Positions 55,648-64,000 of a stretch of 64,000 nucleotides of DNA are shown here, piece after piece. Under the pieces are notes generated by a model. That model made no database searches, had not been told where the DNA came from, and saw only the letters and a list, made by a program, of their open reading frames with translations. The translations under genes were made by a program, and so were the position numbers. The stretch covers positions 1 to 64,000 of the forward strand of contig NZ_BMKR01000026.1 of assembly GCF_014644435.1 (NCBI RefSeq), written 5' to 3'. The stretch comes from Paenibacillus albidus (lineage in GTDB: Bacteria > Bacillota > Bacilli > Paenibacillales > Paenibacillaceae). Within the stretch, counting starts at the first letter, position 1; each line of letters starts with the position of its first letter.

Positions 55648-56583
55648 ATGAACAAGATTCCTAACCGCCAAGTCATCTGTGACACACTGCTGGAATTGGC
55701 CAAAGACGACCGCGATATTATGGTACTGGCCAGTGATTCACGCGGTTCCGCCGCGATGGCTCCTTTTGCCGATACATTTCCGGAGCAATTCGTCGAGGTC
55801 GGTATTGCTGAGCAGAACATTGTAGGCATGTCCGCCGGATTGGCACATAGCGGCAAGAAACCTTTTGTCACTTCACCTGCCTGCTTCCTGAGCATGCGCA
55901 GCATTGAACAAATCAAGGTTGACGTCGCTTATTCGCGGACCAATGTGAAGCTGATCGGGATCAGCGGCGGCGTAAGCTACGGTGCGCTCGGCATGTCCCA
56001 TCACTCCGTACAGGACATCGCGGTGGCCCGTGCCATACCGGGACTGGCCATTGTGCTTCCTGCCGACCGCCACGAAACGAAGAAGCTGACCGAAGCGCTG
56101 GTTAAATATGACGGCGGCGTATATGTGCGGATCGGACGCAACCCGGTCGAGGACGTATACGAATCCGACGATTATCCGTTTGAAATAGGCAAGGCTGTAA
56201 TTGTACAGGAAGGTTCCGACATTACGATCATTGCCGCCGGTGAAACCGTACGTGTTGCCCTCGATGCCGCCAAGGCGCTGGCCGAACATGGCGTATCCGC
56301 ACGGGTCATCAACATGCATACGATTAAACCTTTGGATGAAGAGGCCATTATTGCTGCGGCACGGGAGACGAGGCGCATTATTACGGTTGAAGAGCACAGC
56401 ATTTACGGCGGTCTTGGCGCTGCCGTGGCTGAGGTTGTCGTACAGCATCATCCCGTTCCGATGAAGGTAATCGGCATCCCGGATGAACCGGCCATTGCCG
56501 GCACAACAGCGGAGGTCTTCCGCCACTATGGCCTTACGGGCGACAATATCAAGCAGGTTGCGCTCGAATTGATCAACAAGTAA
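55648..56583 (+). CDS. split transketolase, C-terminal (pyrimidine and C-domain) subunit
   Basis: A 311-residue subunit with the pyrimidine-binding domain (FVEVGIAEQN with catalytic Glu55, SYGALGMSHHSVQD) and the C-terminal domain (VINMHTIKPLDEEAI). It starts 2 bp after the N-terminal subunit ends, so the halves are made in equal amounts. Confidence 0.93.
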   Translation: MNKIPNRQVICDTLLELAKDDRDIMVLASDSRGSAAMAPFADTFPEQFVEVGIAEQNIVGMSAGLAHSGKKPFVTSPACFLSMRSIEQIKVDVAYSRTNVKLIGISGGVSYGALGMSHHSVQDIAVARAIPGLAIVLPADRHETKKLTEALVKYDGGVYVRIGRNPVEDVYESDDYPFEIGKAVIVQEGSDITIIAAGETVRVALDAAKALAEHGVSARVINMHTIKPLDEEAIIAAARETRRIITVEEHSIYGGLGAAVAEVVVQHHPVPMKVIGIPDEPAIAGTTAEVFRHYGLTGDNIKQVALELINK

Positions 56584-56595
56584 AGGGCGAAGCAT

Positions 56596-58116
56596 ATGGA
56601 CCACAACCAGAAATATATCTTGGCCATTGACCAGAGCACTTCAGGCACCAAAGCACTCCTGGTAAACTCTGAAGGAGCAGTCATCGCCCGCAGCGGAATG
56701 GCGCATCAACAGCACTTCCCCCAGCCCGGCTGGGTAGAGCATGATCCGCTCGAAATTTATGATAATGTCATAAAGGCGGCCCGCAGCGTGCTGGAGCAAA
56801 CCGGCATCCACCCGGCGGAGCTGGCCGCCCTGACCCTTACCAATCAGCGGGAAACCGCGCTGATGTGGGATAAGACAACCGGCCAGCCGGTTTATAATGC
56901 CATCGTCTGGCAATGCCAGCGTACTGCGGACCTATGCGCCGGGCTGAAGCAAGCGGGTCACGAAAACACCATCCGCGCCAAAACAGGACTTATGCTCGAT
57001 CCTTATTTCTCCGCCGCCAAATGGGGCTGGATTATTAGGCATGCCAAAGGAGCTGCAGAGCTGCTGGCCGAAGGAAAGCTGCTCGCAGGAACCATGGACA
57101 GCTGGCTGATCTGGAAGCTGACCGGCGGCGGCACACATGCTACCGACTATACGAACGCCAGCCGCACCTCGCTGTTCAATATCCATACCCTGGAATGGGA
57201 TGAAGAGCTGGCCCGGATGTTCGCCGTCCCTTCTTCCCTGCTGCCCGAGGTTAAGCCGTCCGATGCCATATTCGGATATACGGCGGACAGCAGCCTTTTT
57301 GAGGAAAGGGTGCCGATCTCAGGTGTGATCGGGGATTCCCAGGGCGCGTTGTACGGGCATCTCTGCTTTATGCCAGGAACTGCCAAGGCCACCTTTGGTA
57401 CCGGTACCTCTGTGTTGATGAATGTAGGCGACCATCCGATCGATGGCGGTGACGGGCTTGTAACTGCTATCGCCTGGGGTGCCGGGGGAAAGGTTACGTA
57501 TGCGCTTGAAGCCGTCATCCGGACCACAGGCGACAGCATCAAATGGATGCAGGATAATTTAGGGCTTTTCTCAACCTTTGGGGAAATGCAGGAACTCGTT
57601 GAAAGTGTACCGGAGAACGACGGGGTTTATCTTGTACCCGCTTTTGTCGGAATGGGGGCACCCTATTGGGACCCTTACGCCCGGGCGGCTATTACCGGCA
57701 TGAACCGCGGAACCACCAAAGCCCATATTGTCCGGGCTGCCCTGGAGAGCATTGCTTATCAAGTCCGGGACGCGGTAGAATTCATTGAGCAGCAGTCCGG
57801 CATCCAGCTGCTCGGTCTGCGGACCGACGGTGGCGCCTCCTCCAATGCCTGGCTTATGCAATTTCAGGCCGATCTCCTGGGCAGTGTGGTGGACCGTTCC
57901 ACCTGTGCCGAGTTGTCCGCCATGGGCTCGGTGTATCTCGGCGGGCTCGGCACAGGTGTCTGGTCTGACCCGGAGCAGCTTGCAGCCCATCTGATTTCGT
58001 ACGAGACGTACGAACCCAAGCTGGATGACGCCACCCGGCACAATTATTACACCGGCTGGCAGCGGGCTGTCCAGTCAGTAGTGCACCAAAAGCACGAAGT
58101 TCCCGCTTTATTTTAG
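56596..58116 (+). CDS. FGGY-family carbohydrate kinase, glycerol-kinase-like (candidate apulose kinase)
   Basis: A 506-residue kinase with the FGGY phosphate-binding strand ILAIDQSTSGTKALLV and a body very close to glycerol kinases (VWQCQRTADLC, TDYTNASRTSLFNIHTLEWD). The C-terminal FGGY-type signature is near LLGLRTDGGASSNAWLMQFQ. It ends an operon with no glycerol genes, so the likely substrate is the ketose made by the isomerase, giving the phosphate consumed by the transketolase. True glycerol kinase is the main alternative. A T-rich terminator follows. Confidence 0.85.
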   Translation: MDHNQKYILAIDQSTSGTKALLVNSEGAVIARSGMAHQQHFPQPGWVEHDPLEIYDNVIKAARSVLEQTGIHPAELAALTLTNQRETALMWDKTTGQPVYNAIVWQCQRTADLCAGLKQAGHENTIRAKTGLMLDPYFSAAKWGWIIRHAKGAAELLAEGKLLAGTMDSWLIWKLTGGGTHATDYTNASRTSLFNIHTLEWDEELARMFAVPSSLLPEVKPSDAIFGYTADSSLFEERVPISGVIGDSQGALYGHLCFMPGTAKATFGTGTSVLMNVGDHPIDGGDGLVTAIAWGAGGKVTYALEAVIRTTGDSIKWMQDNLGLFSTFGEMQELVESVPENDGVYLVPAFVGMGAPYWDPYARAAITGMNRGTTKAHIVRAALESIAYQVRDAVEFIEQQSGIQLLGLRTDGGASSNAWLMQFQADLLGSVVDRSTCAELSAMGSVYLGGLGTGVWSDPEQLAAHLISYETYEPKLDDATRHNYYTGWQRAVQSVVHQKHEVPALF

Positions 58117-58158
58117 GATAAAACAAAATTCGAGTGAAGTATTGCAGCTCATTCATAC

Positions 58159-58192
58159 GACCATCTCCTTTATCGGGTATGGTCTTTTTTTT
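58159..58192 (+). terminator. terminator of the isomerase-transketolase-kinase operon
   Basis: GACCAT and ATGGTC pair around a 14-nt loop and are followed by eight T. Confidence 0.8.
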
Positions 58193-58235
58193 ATAAATGG
58201 GCCTCTACCTCAAAATAAGCTGTTACAGACTTGTC

Positions 58236-58310
58236 GGACTGGAGATGCGTTATTTCGCGAAATCAGCTCATTTTTCTGGCCAAACGGACTCAGGAGCCGC
58301 TAAATGATCC
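58236..58310 (+). repeat. 75-bp dispersed intergenic repeat, copy B, with partial copies after it
   Basis: Copy of the repeat at 23636-23710 in inverted orientation. Shorter fragments of the same family follow to about 58430: AAATAAGAGCACCTGTGTCCG and AAATAAGAGCCACTGAGTCCG-like pieces. The 58117-58469 gap contains only the operon terminator and these repeats. Confidence 0.88.
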
Positions 58311-58469
58311 TTTGCCCCTCGTTTTGGGCTAGAGATCATGAAATAAGAGCACCTGTGTCCGTATAAAAGGGCAGACACCTTCATTGCCTCAAATAAGAGC
58401 CACTGAGTCCGATTCCTTGACATAACCGGCCGGAAGTCCAAACATTCACCGTAGTCACGGAATTCCCCC

Positions 58470-58972
58470 TTAACTCCTGGTGATTCGCTGCTCCCGGAAT
58501 TCCTGCGGCGTGCAGCCAGCCGTTTTCTTGAAGAAACGAAAAAAGTAATGCTGGTCGCTGAAACCAAGCCGGCTTGAGATTTCATGCATTTTCAGAGCTG
58601 TGCTAAGCAGCAGTTCCTTGCTTAACTCCAGCCTTTTCTCCGCGATATAATCAGATAGACTCTTCCCGGTCGTTTTTTTGTACCAGCGCGACAGGTAGGA
58701 GGGATTTAGAGATACCTTCTGGGCAATTCGGGTCAGGGACAGGTCATCGGCTAAATGGAGTTTGATGTATTGGTGAATCATGGACAGGATGCTCGATTCA
58801 TCATGCCTGACCTGTTCAGTCAAACCCAGCTCATGCACAACCTCCAGTAAGGTGTTGCTGATGCCCGGTACTGAAACTGTTTACATTCCAGAACAAAATC
58901 ACCCTGGCGGGTGAATAACAACTCGGAGCTTACGATGCCGGATTGTTGTACAATAGGCAAGATTATCGTCAT
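58470..58972 (-). pseudogene. broken AraC-family regulator
   Basis: The final 120 codons (58470-58838, opening at a GTG) encode a complete AraC DNA-binding domain: LSLTRIAQKVSLNPSYLSRW and MHEISSRLGFSDQHYFFRFF. The frame continues back only to a TAA about 50 bp upstream. In another frame an ATG at 58970-58972 reads into FTRQGDFVLECKQFQ. A single frameshift near 58870-58890 would join the two, but the result is still far shorter than a normal AraC regulator. The gene therefore looks truncated and frameshifted. The DNA-binding part could still be translated from the GTG. Confidence 0.6.
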
Positions 58973-59037
58973 TTGGCTTGCTTAGAGACAATTGTTGACT
59001 GTGCGATTTTGCGTGGGTCCCTCTGCGGACACGATGA

Positions 59038-59205
59038 GGTCCCTTCACGATCTATCCGCGGCTGATGCGGACAGGAAATCCGTTAATTGAGGAGGATTCG
59101 TCTATTCAGCAGGATAAACGGACAGTTGCATTTGAACTCATGCAAGAGCTGTTGCACCATTCTGACTACTCCGAGCAAGAGAATAACTGCTATTATGTAG
59201 ACTAA
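59038..59205 (+). pseudogene. C-terminal remnant of a regulator preceding the MFS gene
   Basis: A 55-codon open stretch with no start signal ends in TAA at 59203-59205. It reads FTIYPRLMRTGNPLIEED and AFELMQELLHHSDYSEQENN, a charged, protein-like composition. It sits where a regulator of the adjacent exporter would be expected, and a palindrome lies between the two. I cannot name the family with certainty. Confidence 0.4.
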
Positions 59206-59220
59206 ATTTTTTTGACGGTT

Positions 59221-59238
59221 AACTTAAACACTTAAGTT
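59221..59238. promoter_or_regulatory. perfect inverted repeat upstream of the MFS gene
   Basis: AACTTAA-ACAC-TTAAGTT, 7-bp arms with a 4-bp centre, ending 3 bp before the ribosome binding site AAGGAGAG. Its position fits an operator for the regulator whose remnant lies upstream. Confidence 0.6.
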
Positions 59239-59253
59239 GAAAGGAGAGTAAAC

Positions 59254-60517
59254 ATGTCAGAACCCGTTATAGCCAGTCAGGCTGCTCCTGCGGTACACTC
59301 TTATCCAAAACTGTGGGCCAACAAAAAATTCATGCTGCTGCTCTGCTCTTTTTCCATTTCCCTGTTCGGAAATACTTTTCACAGTATCGCTCTCAGTCTC
59401 TGGGTGCTTCAGACCACCGGCAGCGCCAAATTGGTGGCTGTACTGACGATCATTAATCTATTGCTTAGCTCGCTGCTCGGTTCGATTGGAGGAACGTTTG
59501 CGGATCGAACCAACCGCAGAAAAATCATGCTGGTCACGGATCTGATCAGCTGCATACTGGTAGTGACGCTCGCCCTGGTCATCTCCGTCCCTTCCGCTTC
59601 CTACATTATCGTGGCTGTGCTTACTGCGCTGACCACAGTATCGGCCCTTTTCCAGTCCCCTGCCTACCAGTCCTCCATTATCACCGTTGTCGGCAAAGAG
59701 CATGTCCAGCAAGCCGTGGGAATGCTTAACCTGTCGGAGAACATTTGCCGGACGGTTGGCTTTTCGGTGGGCGGAATCTTTGTAGCGAGCTTCGGTGCGG
59801 CGGATGCCATTTTATTCGATGGAGTCACGTTTTTGGTCTCCTTCCTGCTGGTTCTTGTTGTCCGTTCCCTGCCGATGCCGACACGCGTCAATCCTGAGCC
59901 CCAACAGAAGAGAAAATTTATTCAGGATCTTGGGGAAGGCATACGGTATATCTGGAAATTCCCTTTTGCCAAGGCAGTCATCATTATGCTACCGACGCTC
60001 ACTATTCTTCATGCCCTCGCTGATGCTGACCCAGGTCATGGCCGTCAACGTCTGGAAGGCAAGCCCGTTCCAGTTCGGACTCATGGAAGCTTGTATCCCG
60101 CTCGGCTATATGATCGGCTCAGGCCTGATTATGATCCTGGGTTCCAGAATCAGACGGCGGGGATTATTCATTATGATCGGTCTGCTCTGTCTGGGCCCGA
60201 TGTACATCCTGTTATCCTTCATCACTTCTGCGGCCACAGCCATTCCCGTCGTTCTGCTGATTGGATTGATGTTCTCGTTCTGCACACTGCTGATCAATAT
60301 CATCCTCAGGCTGGAAATTTCGGAAGAGATCCAGGGCAGGGTTTTCGGAGTACTGGGTTCAATTATGAGTGTGGCTCCGTCGATCGGTCTAACCATTGTC
60401 TCCTACCTCTCGGATCATTTCACTCCCGGTCCAGTCATGGGCTTCATTGGTCTGCTGCTGCTCCTGTTCGCTCTATATGCCGCCAGCAAGCTCAAGATCA
60501 TTCGAGGCTATAGATAA
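59254..60517 (+). pseudogene. frameshifted MFS drug exporter
   Basis: The first 250 codons encode six membrane helices of a major facilitator protein (FADRTNRRKIMLVTD between helices 2 and 3). At about 60007 the sense switches by one base. The frame that ends at TAA 60515-60517 continues with MPSLMLTQVMAVNVW and helices 7-12 (RIRRRGLFIMIGLLCLGPMY). One surplus base in TATTCTTC explains it. Without the shift this would be a normal protein of about 420 residues. It is either a true recent pseudogene or a base-call error; the adjoining regulator is broken as well, which favours decay. Confidence 0.85.
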
Positions 60518-60534
60518 GCCTGAAGTATCTGGTG

Positions 60535-61266
60535 TCACCATAATGGTTTATGAAGCAACAGTTGAATAACTTCTTTTGCTTGTTGTATTCCTTCTTCGAG
60601 TGAATGGATTAAACGATCCGTGACAGTTACAATATCTTCGTTCTCTCCAGGCGTATCTAATATTTCTTGAACGCTCAGTTCCTTCGATTGTTCTGCTCTA
60701 TTCAGCAGTCGAAGGATTGCATTCATTGAATAGTGTGCATTCCGCAATGTACGGATGATCTTCATTCTATGTATTTCTTTTTCTGTATAGATGCGATGCC
60801 CGTTCGGAAGTCTGGGAACCGTTAATAAATCATTTCTTTCCCAATTGCGTACAATCTCAGATGATACTTTTAATAATTCCGCTGCCTCTATTCGAGTGTA
60901 GGTCTGATCAGATAATATCTCCGTGCCGCTTATCCATTTCTCCACCAGGCGGATGGCTTCCAAGGCCTGTTGATATTCTTTTTCCAGATGAGCCAAATAG
61001 TCATGTGCAAGGTTAAGTGCTGTGCTGAAATCTCCTTTTCCACTAGCTTCAACAATAGCACGTGCTTTGGCCCGAATATGCCCTTGCACAATTTCACAAT
61101 GAAAAGCCGTTCTCGCTATCTTAAGCTGAAATAAATGAAGCTCTGAGAATTTACGGTATCCATTTTTTGCTCTGGGGACCGGTGAAATATACTTCCATTC
61201 TTCATAAATGCGGATGGTATTCGGATGTACGTTCACAAGACTGGCTATTTCTTTAGTGCTATACAT
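60535..61266 (-). CDS. MerR-family regulator with two DNA-binding domains
   Basis: A 243-residue protein with two MerR helix-turn-helix domains in one chain. One spans residues 2-60 (YSTKEIASLVNVHPNTIRIY, then KNGYRKFSELHLFQLK). The other spans about 122-180 (YTRIEAAELLKVSSEIVRNW, then PNGHRIYTEKEIHRMK). A helical stretch links them and a short helical tail follows. Ordinary MerR proteins have one domain and act as dimers. It is the last gene of an ATPase-permease-regulator operon, 15 bp after the permease, and probably controls the operon promoter at 62.76-62.81 kb. Confidence 0.85.
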   Translation of the reverse strand: MYSTKEIASLVNVHPNTIRIYEEWKYISPVPRAKNGYRKFSELHLFQLKIARTAFHCEIVQGHIRAKARAIVEASGKGDFSTALNLAHDYLAHLEKEYQQALEAIRLVEKWISGTEILSDQTYTRIEAAELLKVSSEIVRNWERNDLLTVPRLPNGHRIYTEKEIHRMKIIRTLRNAHYSMNAILRLLNRAEQSKELSVQEILDTPGENEDIVTVTDRLIHSLEEGIQQAKEVIQLLLHKPLW

Positions 61267-61281
61267 CCGAATCCTCCTCCT

Positions 61282-62019
61282 TTATTTCCATTTAAAAAAC
61301 CGGATGGCGCAACCCAGGCCAATCACTATGCAAAGCACAAGAATGCCAATGCTGCTGAATACGTGTTGAATGGGGTCTCCAATTGACACTTGCTTCAGCA
61401 AATGAATTCCATGCGCTAGTGGCAAACTATCCATTACCCATTGGACAATCTTAGGCATAATCTCATAGGGAATCGTCGCTCCTGAGAACAGGAGCATTGT
61501 AAAATAAGCCACTGAACTCCATAAATTGGAAGACTTTTGATCAGGTACCAAACTGCCGATGAATATCCCAATGCTGTACATCGCGCACACCACAAACGCA
61601 TACGTGAGCAGGAATAATCCCCATGAACCTTTCAGTTCATAATCAAATAGTAAAGTATATACAGCGGTTACGCCAATAAATGAAACTAACGCAGCGGATA
61701 GCTGAATAATGACTTGTGCGAATAATAGGTGCAAAGGCGACACTGGTGTGACTTGAAATCTTTTCAAAATCCCCCGGTGACGGTAGTCAGCAATGGTAAG
61801 CGGCACACCCATCACACCTGTTGCGAGGACCCCGATACAAACGACAGCAGGGTACGATATTTCAAACATCGATGCTCCGGCAGCAGATGCTTCTTTACTC
61901 ATAACGAAGCCAAAAACTGCCGCCATTATAATAGGAAATAATATCCCGAATATCAGAATATCCATCCCTTTCCACACAAGCTTGCCTTCAATCTTTAATA
62001 ATGTCCAAAATAAGGTCAT
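61282..62019 (-). CDS. ABC-2 type transporter permease
   Basis: A 245-residue membrane protein with six helices and the ABC-2 pattern (ADYRHRGILKRFQVTPVSPL before a helix, FSGATIPYEIMPKIVQWVMDSLP). It forms the channel for the ATPase encoded 2 bp upstream. Such exporters move drugs, peptides or lipids. This operon is visibly more AT-rich than the sugar genes, a hint of separate origin. Confidence 0.9.
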   Translation of the reverse strand: MTLFWTLLKIEGKLVWKGMDILIFGILFPIIMAAVFGFVMSKEASAAGASMFEISYPAVVCIGVLATGVMGVPLTIADYRHRGILKRFQVTPVSPLHLLFAQVIIQLSAALVSFIGVTAVYTLLFDYELKGSWGLFLLTYAFVVCAMYSIGIFIGSLVPDQKSSNLWSSVAYFTMLLFSGATIPYEIMPKIVQWVMDSLPLAHGIHLLKQVSIGDPIQHVFSSIGILVLCIVIGLGCAIRFFKWK

Positions 62020-62021
62020 TT

Positions 62022-62732
62022 CTACTCCTCCTCGCCTGCAAAGTGTAAATACGCATTCTCTAATGTTTCTTGTCCGCTAAGACGGATAATGTCTTGAACG
62101 GAACCGGATGCAACGGTTATGCCTTCTCTTAAAATGAATAAATGATCGCAAAGAACCTCAACTTCGTCCATATAATGAGATGTGAGCACAATGGATAATC
62201 CGTTTTCTTTCATAAGGGATAGCTGCTTCCACAGTCTCCGGCGTGCTTTTGTATCCAATCCCGTAGTTAATTCATCTAAAAAGACAATCTGTGGATTCGG
62301 CAGGAGTGCCAGCATCACAGCTAAGCGCTGCTTTTCGCCGCCAGAAAGAGACTTAATGAGCTGCTTTCGCTTATCAGATAAACCAAAAGTACTAAGTAAT
62401 GCATCGACCGGTTGCGTTTCTTTGTATAAAGCACGCCATTGCATACAAGCCTCTTCTACGGTTAAGCGGTCCTGAAAATTGGTTTCTTGAAATTGTACAC
62501 CCACTTCTTCAAAAACTTCTTTTCGTTCTGTTAATGGCGATTTCCCAAGTACAGTGAGTTCTTCAAAATCACTTTTTTCAATGCCTAAAATGGCTGCAAT
62601 CGCGGAGGACTTTCCGGCACCATTTGCGCCAAGTAAACCGAGCACCTCGCCTTTGCCTACACTAAAGCTTAAATTCTGAACAGCAACTTTATCTCCGTAC
62701 TGAACACATAGATTTTTCACGGTTAAAACCAT
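62022..62732 (-). CDS. ABC transporter ATP-binding protein
   Basis: A 236-residue ATPase with Walker A LLGANGAGKSS, Q-loop VQFQETNF, signature SLSGGEKQRL, Walker B IVFLDELTTGLD and switch His in LTSHYMDEVE. First gene of the exporter operon with the ABC-2 permease and the double MerR regulator. A GGTGGGGAC region precedes the ATG. Confidence 0.93.
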   Translation of the reverse strand: MVLTVKNLCVQYGDKVAVQNLSFSVGKGEVLGLLGANGAGKSSAIAAILGIEKSDFEELTVLGKSPLTERKEVFEEVGVQFQETNFQDRLTVEEACMQWRALYKETQPVDALLSTFGLSDKRKQLIKSLSGGEKQRLAVMLALLPNPQIVFLDELTTGLDTKARRRLWKQLSLMKENGLSIVLTSHYMDEVEVLCDHLFILREGITVASGSVQDIIRLSGQETLENAYLHFAGEEE

Positions 62733-62763
62733 GTCCCCACCTCATTTCAGTGATTAGATTTAC

Positions 62764-62805
62764 ACTATATCAAATGAAGTGGAGGGTGGTGTCTTACTGG
62801 AGGGT
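62764..62805 (-). promoter_or_regulatory. MerR-type promoter with 18-bp-spaced direct repeats
   Basis: On the minus strand AAGACA and TATAGT are 20 bp apart, longer than the usual 17 and typical of MerR-activated promoters. On the plus strand TGGAGGGT occurs twice, at 62780-62787 and 62798-62805, as a direct repeat with an 18-bp period, spanning the -35 region. Confidence 0.6.
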
Positions 62806-62821
62806 TCCGATCTTAATGCAC

Positions 62822-62857
62822 AAAAAAAATCCAAAAGGATCCTATCCCTCTGGATTT
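62822..62857 (-). terminator. terminator of the DUF4367-like gene pair
   Basis: AAATCCA and TGGATTT pair around a 17-nt loop, followed on the minus strand by a run of eight T. It lies about 105 bp past the stop at 62964. Confidence 0.75.
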
Positions 62858-62963
62858 CTCGGAATTTATTTTTTCACATCCCTTATCGCTTCGCCTTATA
62901 CTACCTTTACGTTGTGCAACTGATTATGCCATGACCGACTTGCGCAGCTTAGCCACCTTCTTG

Positions 62964-63836
62964 TTACGTCGAGGCTTCAATAATTTGCCCTGCCAAAGCA
63001 AGCATAGCCTCCTTGGTCAGATGCCCACGGGTTTCCCGGATAATATAATTGACACGGGTCTGCGGATTCATCCATGCTACCGACTTGTATTCCATGTTAT
63101 CTATAGGTGTGTATATCACCTCTTGACCGCCCACCTCAAGCTTCTCCGACTGCGCCATTACCGGCTCGGATTCAACCGTCTTGTCATTGGGTCCTGCAGG
63201 TTCGGTAACGATGCCGAGGACTCCTGTTATTCCGTTCTTCTCTGTGGCCATTTTATAGATTAAGTGTACAGCAGTACGCTTCTCCTGCAATTTCTTGACA
63301 TATATTTTTTGGCCGGATGCCTTCCCCTCTGCGATCACTTGCTGGTATATCTTATCCTGTTCTTTTTGCGTCATATATGGAGCAATATTTGCCATGGAAA
63401 AGCTATAGCCTTCCGGGGCCTGCTGCAGCTGCAGCGGCATGGAGGTATTGCCCGCAGCATACTTCTCCACGTATTCATTGTACGTATTATACCTAATTGA
63501 ATACGTTGCACCCGAAATGGATGATCCGGCAGAACTGGCTTGATACTCCTTGTCATTGATATACACATATCTGATTTCTCCGGGTTTAAGTGTTTCACTT
63601 AATGCTTTCTGTTGCAGGTCAATGAGATTCTTGAACTTCTTCATTTTTTGCTCCGCTTTCGCTTTTGCAGAGGCTTCGCTGGTCTGGGCTATCGTCTTGA
63701 ATTCCACCTTGATGGAGAGTTGTGCCGCAGACGGAGCACTGGAATTCTCAGCGGCAGCCTCACCCGCGGGGCCGTACCCTAAACCAAACAGCAGGGCCGA
63801 ACCGGCCATGGCAATGAGCATTTTTTTATAATGCAT
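62964..63836 (-). CDS. secreted DUF4367-like protein
   Basis: A 290-residue protein with an N-terminal signal peptide (MLIAMAGSALLFGLGYGPAG then an alanine-rich cleavage region). The C-terminal 90 residues follow the DUF4367 pattern: EVIYTPIDNMEYKSVAWMNP, VNYIIRET, then LTKEAMLALAGQII, as in proteins that end with a KEELIKIAESL-like helix. The middle part is unknown. I chose the ATG at 63834-63836, 11 nt after AAGGTGG. It follows another gene with the same kind of ending, so the two are probably tandem duplicates. Confidence 0.75.
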   Translation of the reverse strand: MHYKKMLIAMAGSALLFGLGYGPAGEAAAENSSAPSAAQLSIKVEFKTIAQTSEASAKAKAEQKMKKFKNLIDLQQKALSETLKPGEIRYVYINDKEYQASSAGSSISGATYSIRYNTYNEYVEKYAAGNTSMPLQLQQAPEGYSFSMANIAPYMTQKEQDKIYQQVIAEGKASGQKIYVKKLQEKRTAVHLIYKMATEKNGITGVLGIVTEPAGPNDKTVESEPVMAQSEKLEVGGQEVIYTPIDNMEYKSVAWMNPQTRVNYIIRETRGHLTKEAMLALAGQIIEAST

Positions 63837-63928
63837 ATTTTTAAATACCACCTTCCTGGTTGTGTAAGTCCCTTATATAACACCTATGTTGCTGCATTCG
63901 TGACATCTTTATTTCTACCTGCGGCACC

Positions 63929-64000
63929 TTAGTTCATCATACCGGCAGCAATATGGATAACCTCCTCTTTAGTCAAGGAAGACTCCGGCGTGGTAGTCAA
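63929..64000 (-). CDS. partial CDS, C-terminus of a second DUF4367-like protein
   Basis: The minus strand at the window edge is open to a TAA at 63929-63931 and reads TTTPESSLTKEEVIHIAAGM, ending MN. LTKEEVIHIAAGM aligns with LTKEAMLALAGQI at the end of the next gene, including the Leu-Thr-Lys-Glu start. The gene continues beyond the window and is upstream in the same operon, 92 bp away. Confidence 0.65.
   Translation of the reverse strand: MTTTPESSLTKEEVIHIAAGMMN

Noticed and set aside
58470-58838. Complete stand-alone small AraC regulator
   Set aside because: Only the DNA-binding domain is present and coding signal continues upstream in a different frame, so a truncated gene is more likely.

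Overview
The window looks like a chromosomal segment of a Paenibacillus-type member of the Bacillota. The basis is moderate GC, strong AGGAGG-type ribosome binding sites with frequent TTG/GTG starts, many AraC/LacI regulators paired with glycoside hydrolases, sugar importers of the CUT1 type without their own ATPase, and intergenic space rich in short repeats. No rRNA, tRNA, CRISPR array, prophage or transposase gene was seen. The species is inferred from gene style only.

Layout. 1-10.7 kb: a 51-bp hairpin repeat array; a nuclease-fold/helix-turn-helix protein; a GH3 beta-glucosidase divergent from an AraC regulator; a His/Gly-rich membrane peptide; the scar of a deletion that fused the start of a rhamnosidase gene to the end of a beta-keto acid cleavage enzyme gene; an orphan LacI regulator; a repeat-filled gap; and a second, larger GH3 enzyme. 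10.7-19.8 kb: an alpha/beta hydrolase, a HAD phosphatase plus mannitol-1-phosphate dehydrogenase, a three-gene sugar ABC importer, a second 51-bp array with the same core as the first, a metallo-beta-lactamase-fold hydrolase and an ArsR regulator. 19.9-26.2 kb: a ykkCD-type paired SMR exporter under an apparent TetR operator, a chemoreceptor, a serine hydrolase, a possible MITE and an AraC regulator. 26.3-34.3 kb: a GH88 plus polysaccharide-lyase pair, then a two-component system followed by a heterodimeric ABC exporter with one degenerate ATP site. 34.3-44.9 kb: a 1508-residue secreted beta-helix enzyme, a CUT1 importer and a membrane-bound AraC regulator.

44.9-58.1 kb is the most coherent block. 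A cellobiose-type PTS with a GH1 6-phospho-beta-glucosidase and a DUF4038 (apiosidase-fold) enzyme is followed by a LicR-like PRD activator overlapping a LacI repressor gene. Divergent from these, behind a near-consensus promoter with LacI-type operators, lie a fucose-isomerase-like enzyme, a split transketolase and a glycerol-kinase-like FGGY kinase. That enzyme set matches the published transketolase route for the branched pentose D-apiose. Together the two halves suggest uptake and breakdown of apiosyl-glucosides, which is inference.

58.2-64 kb is decaying or accessory: a dispersed 75-bp repeat, two regulator remnants, a frameshifted MFS exporter, an ABC-2 exporter operon with a double-headed MerR regulator, and two tandem DUF4367-like secreted proteins, the second cut by the window end.
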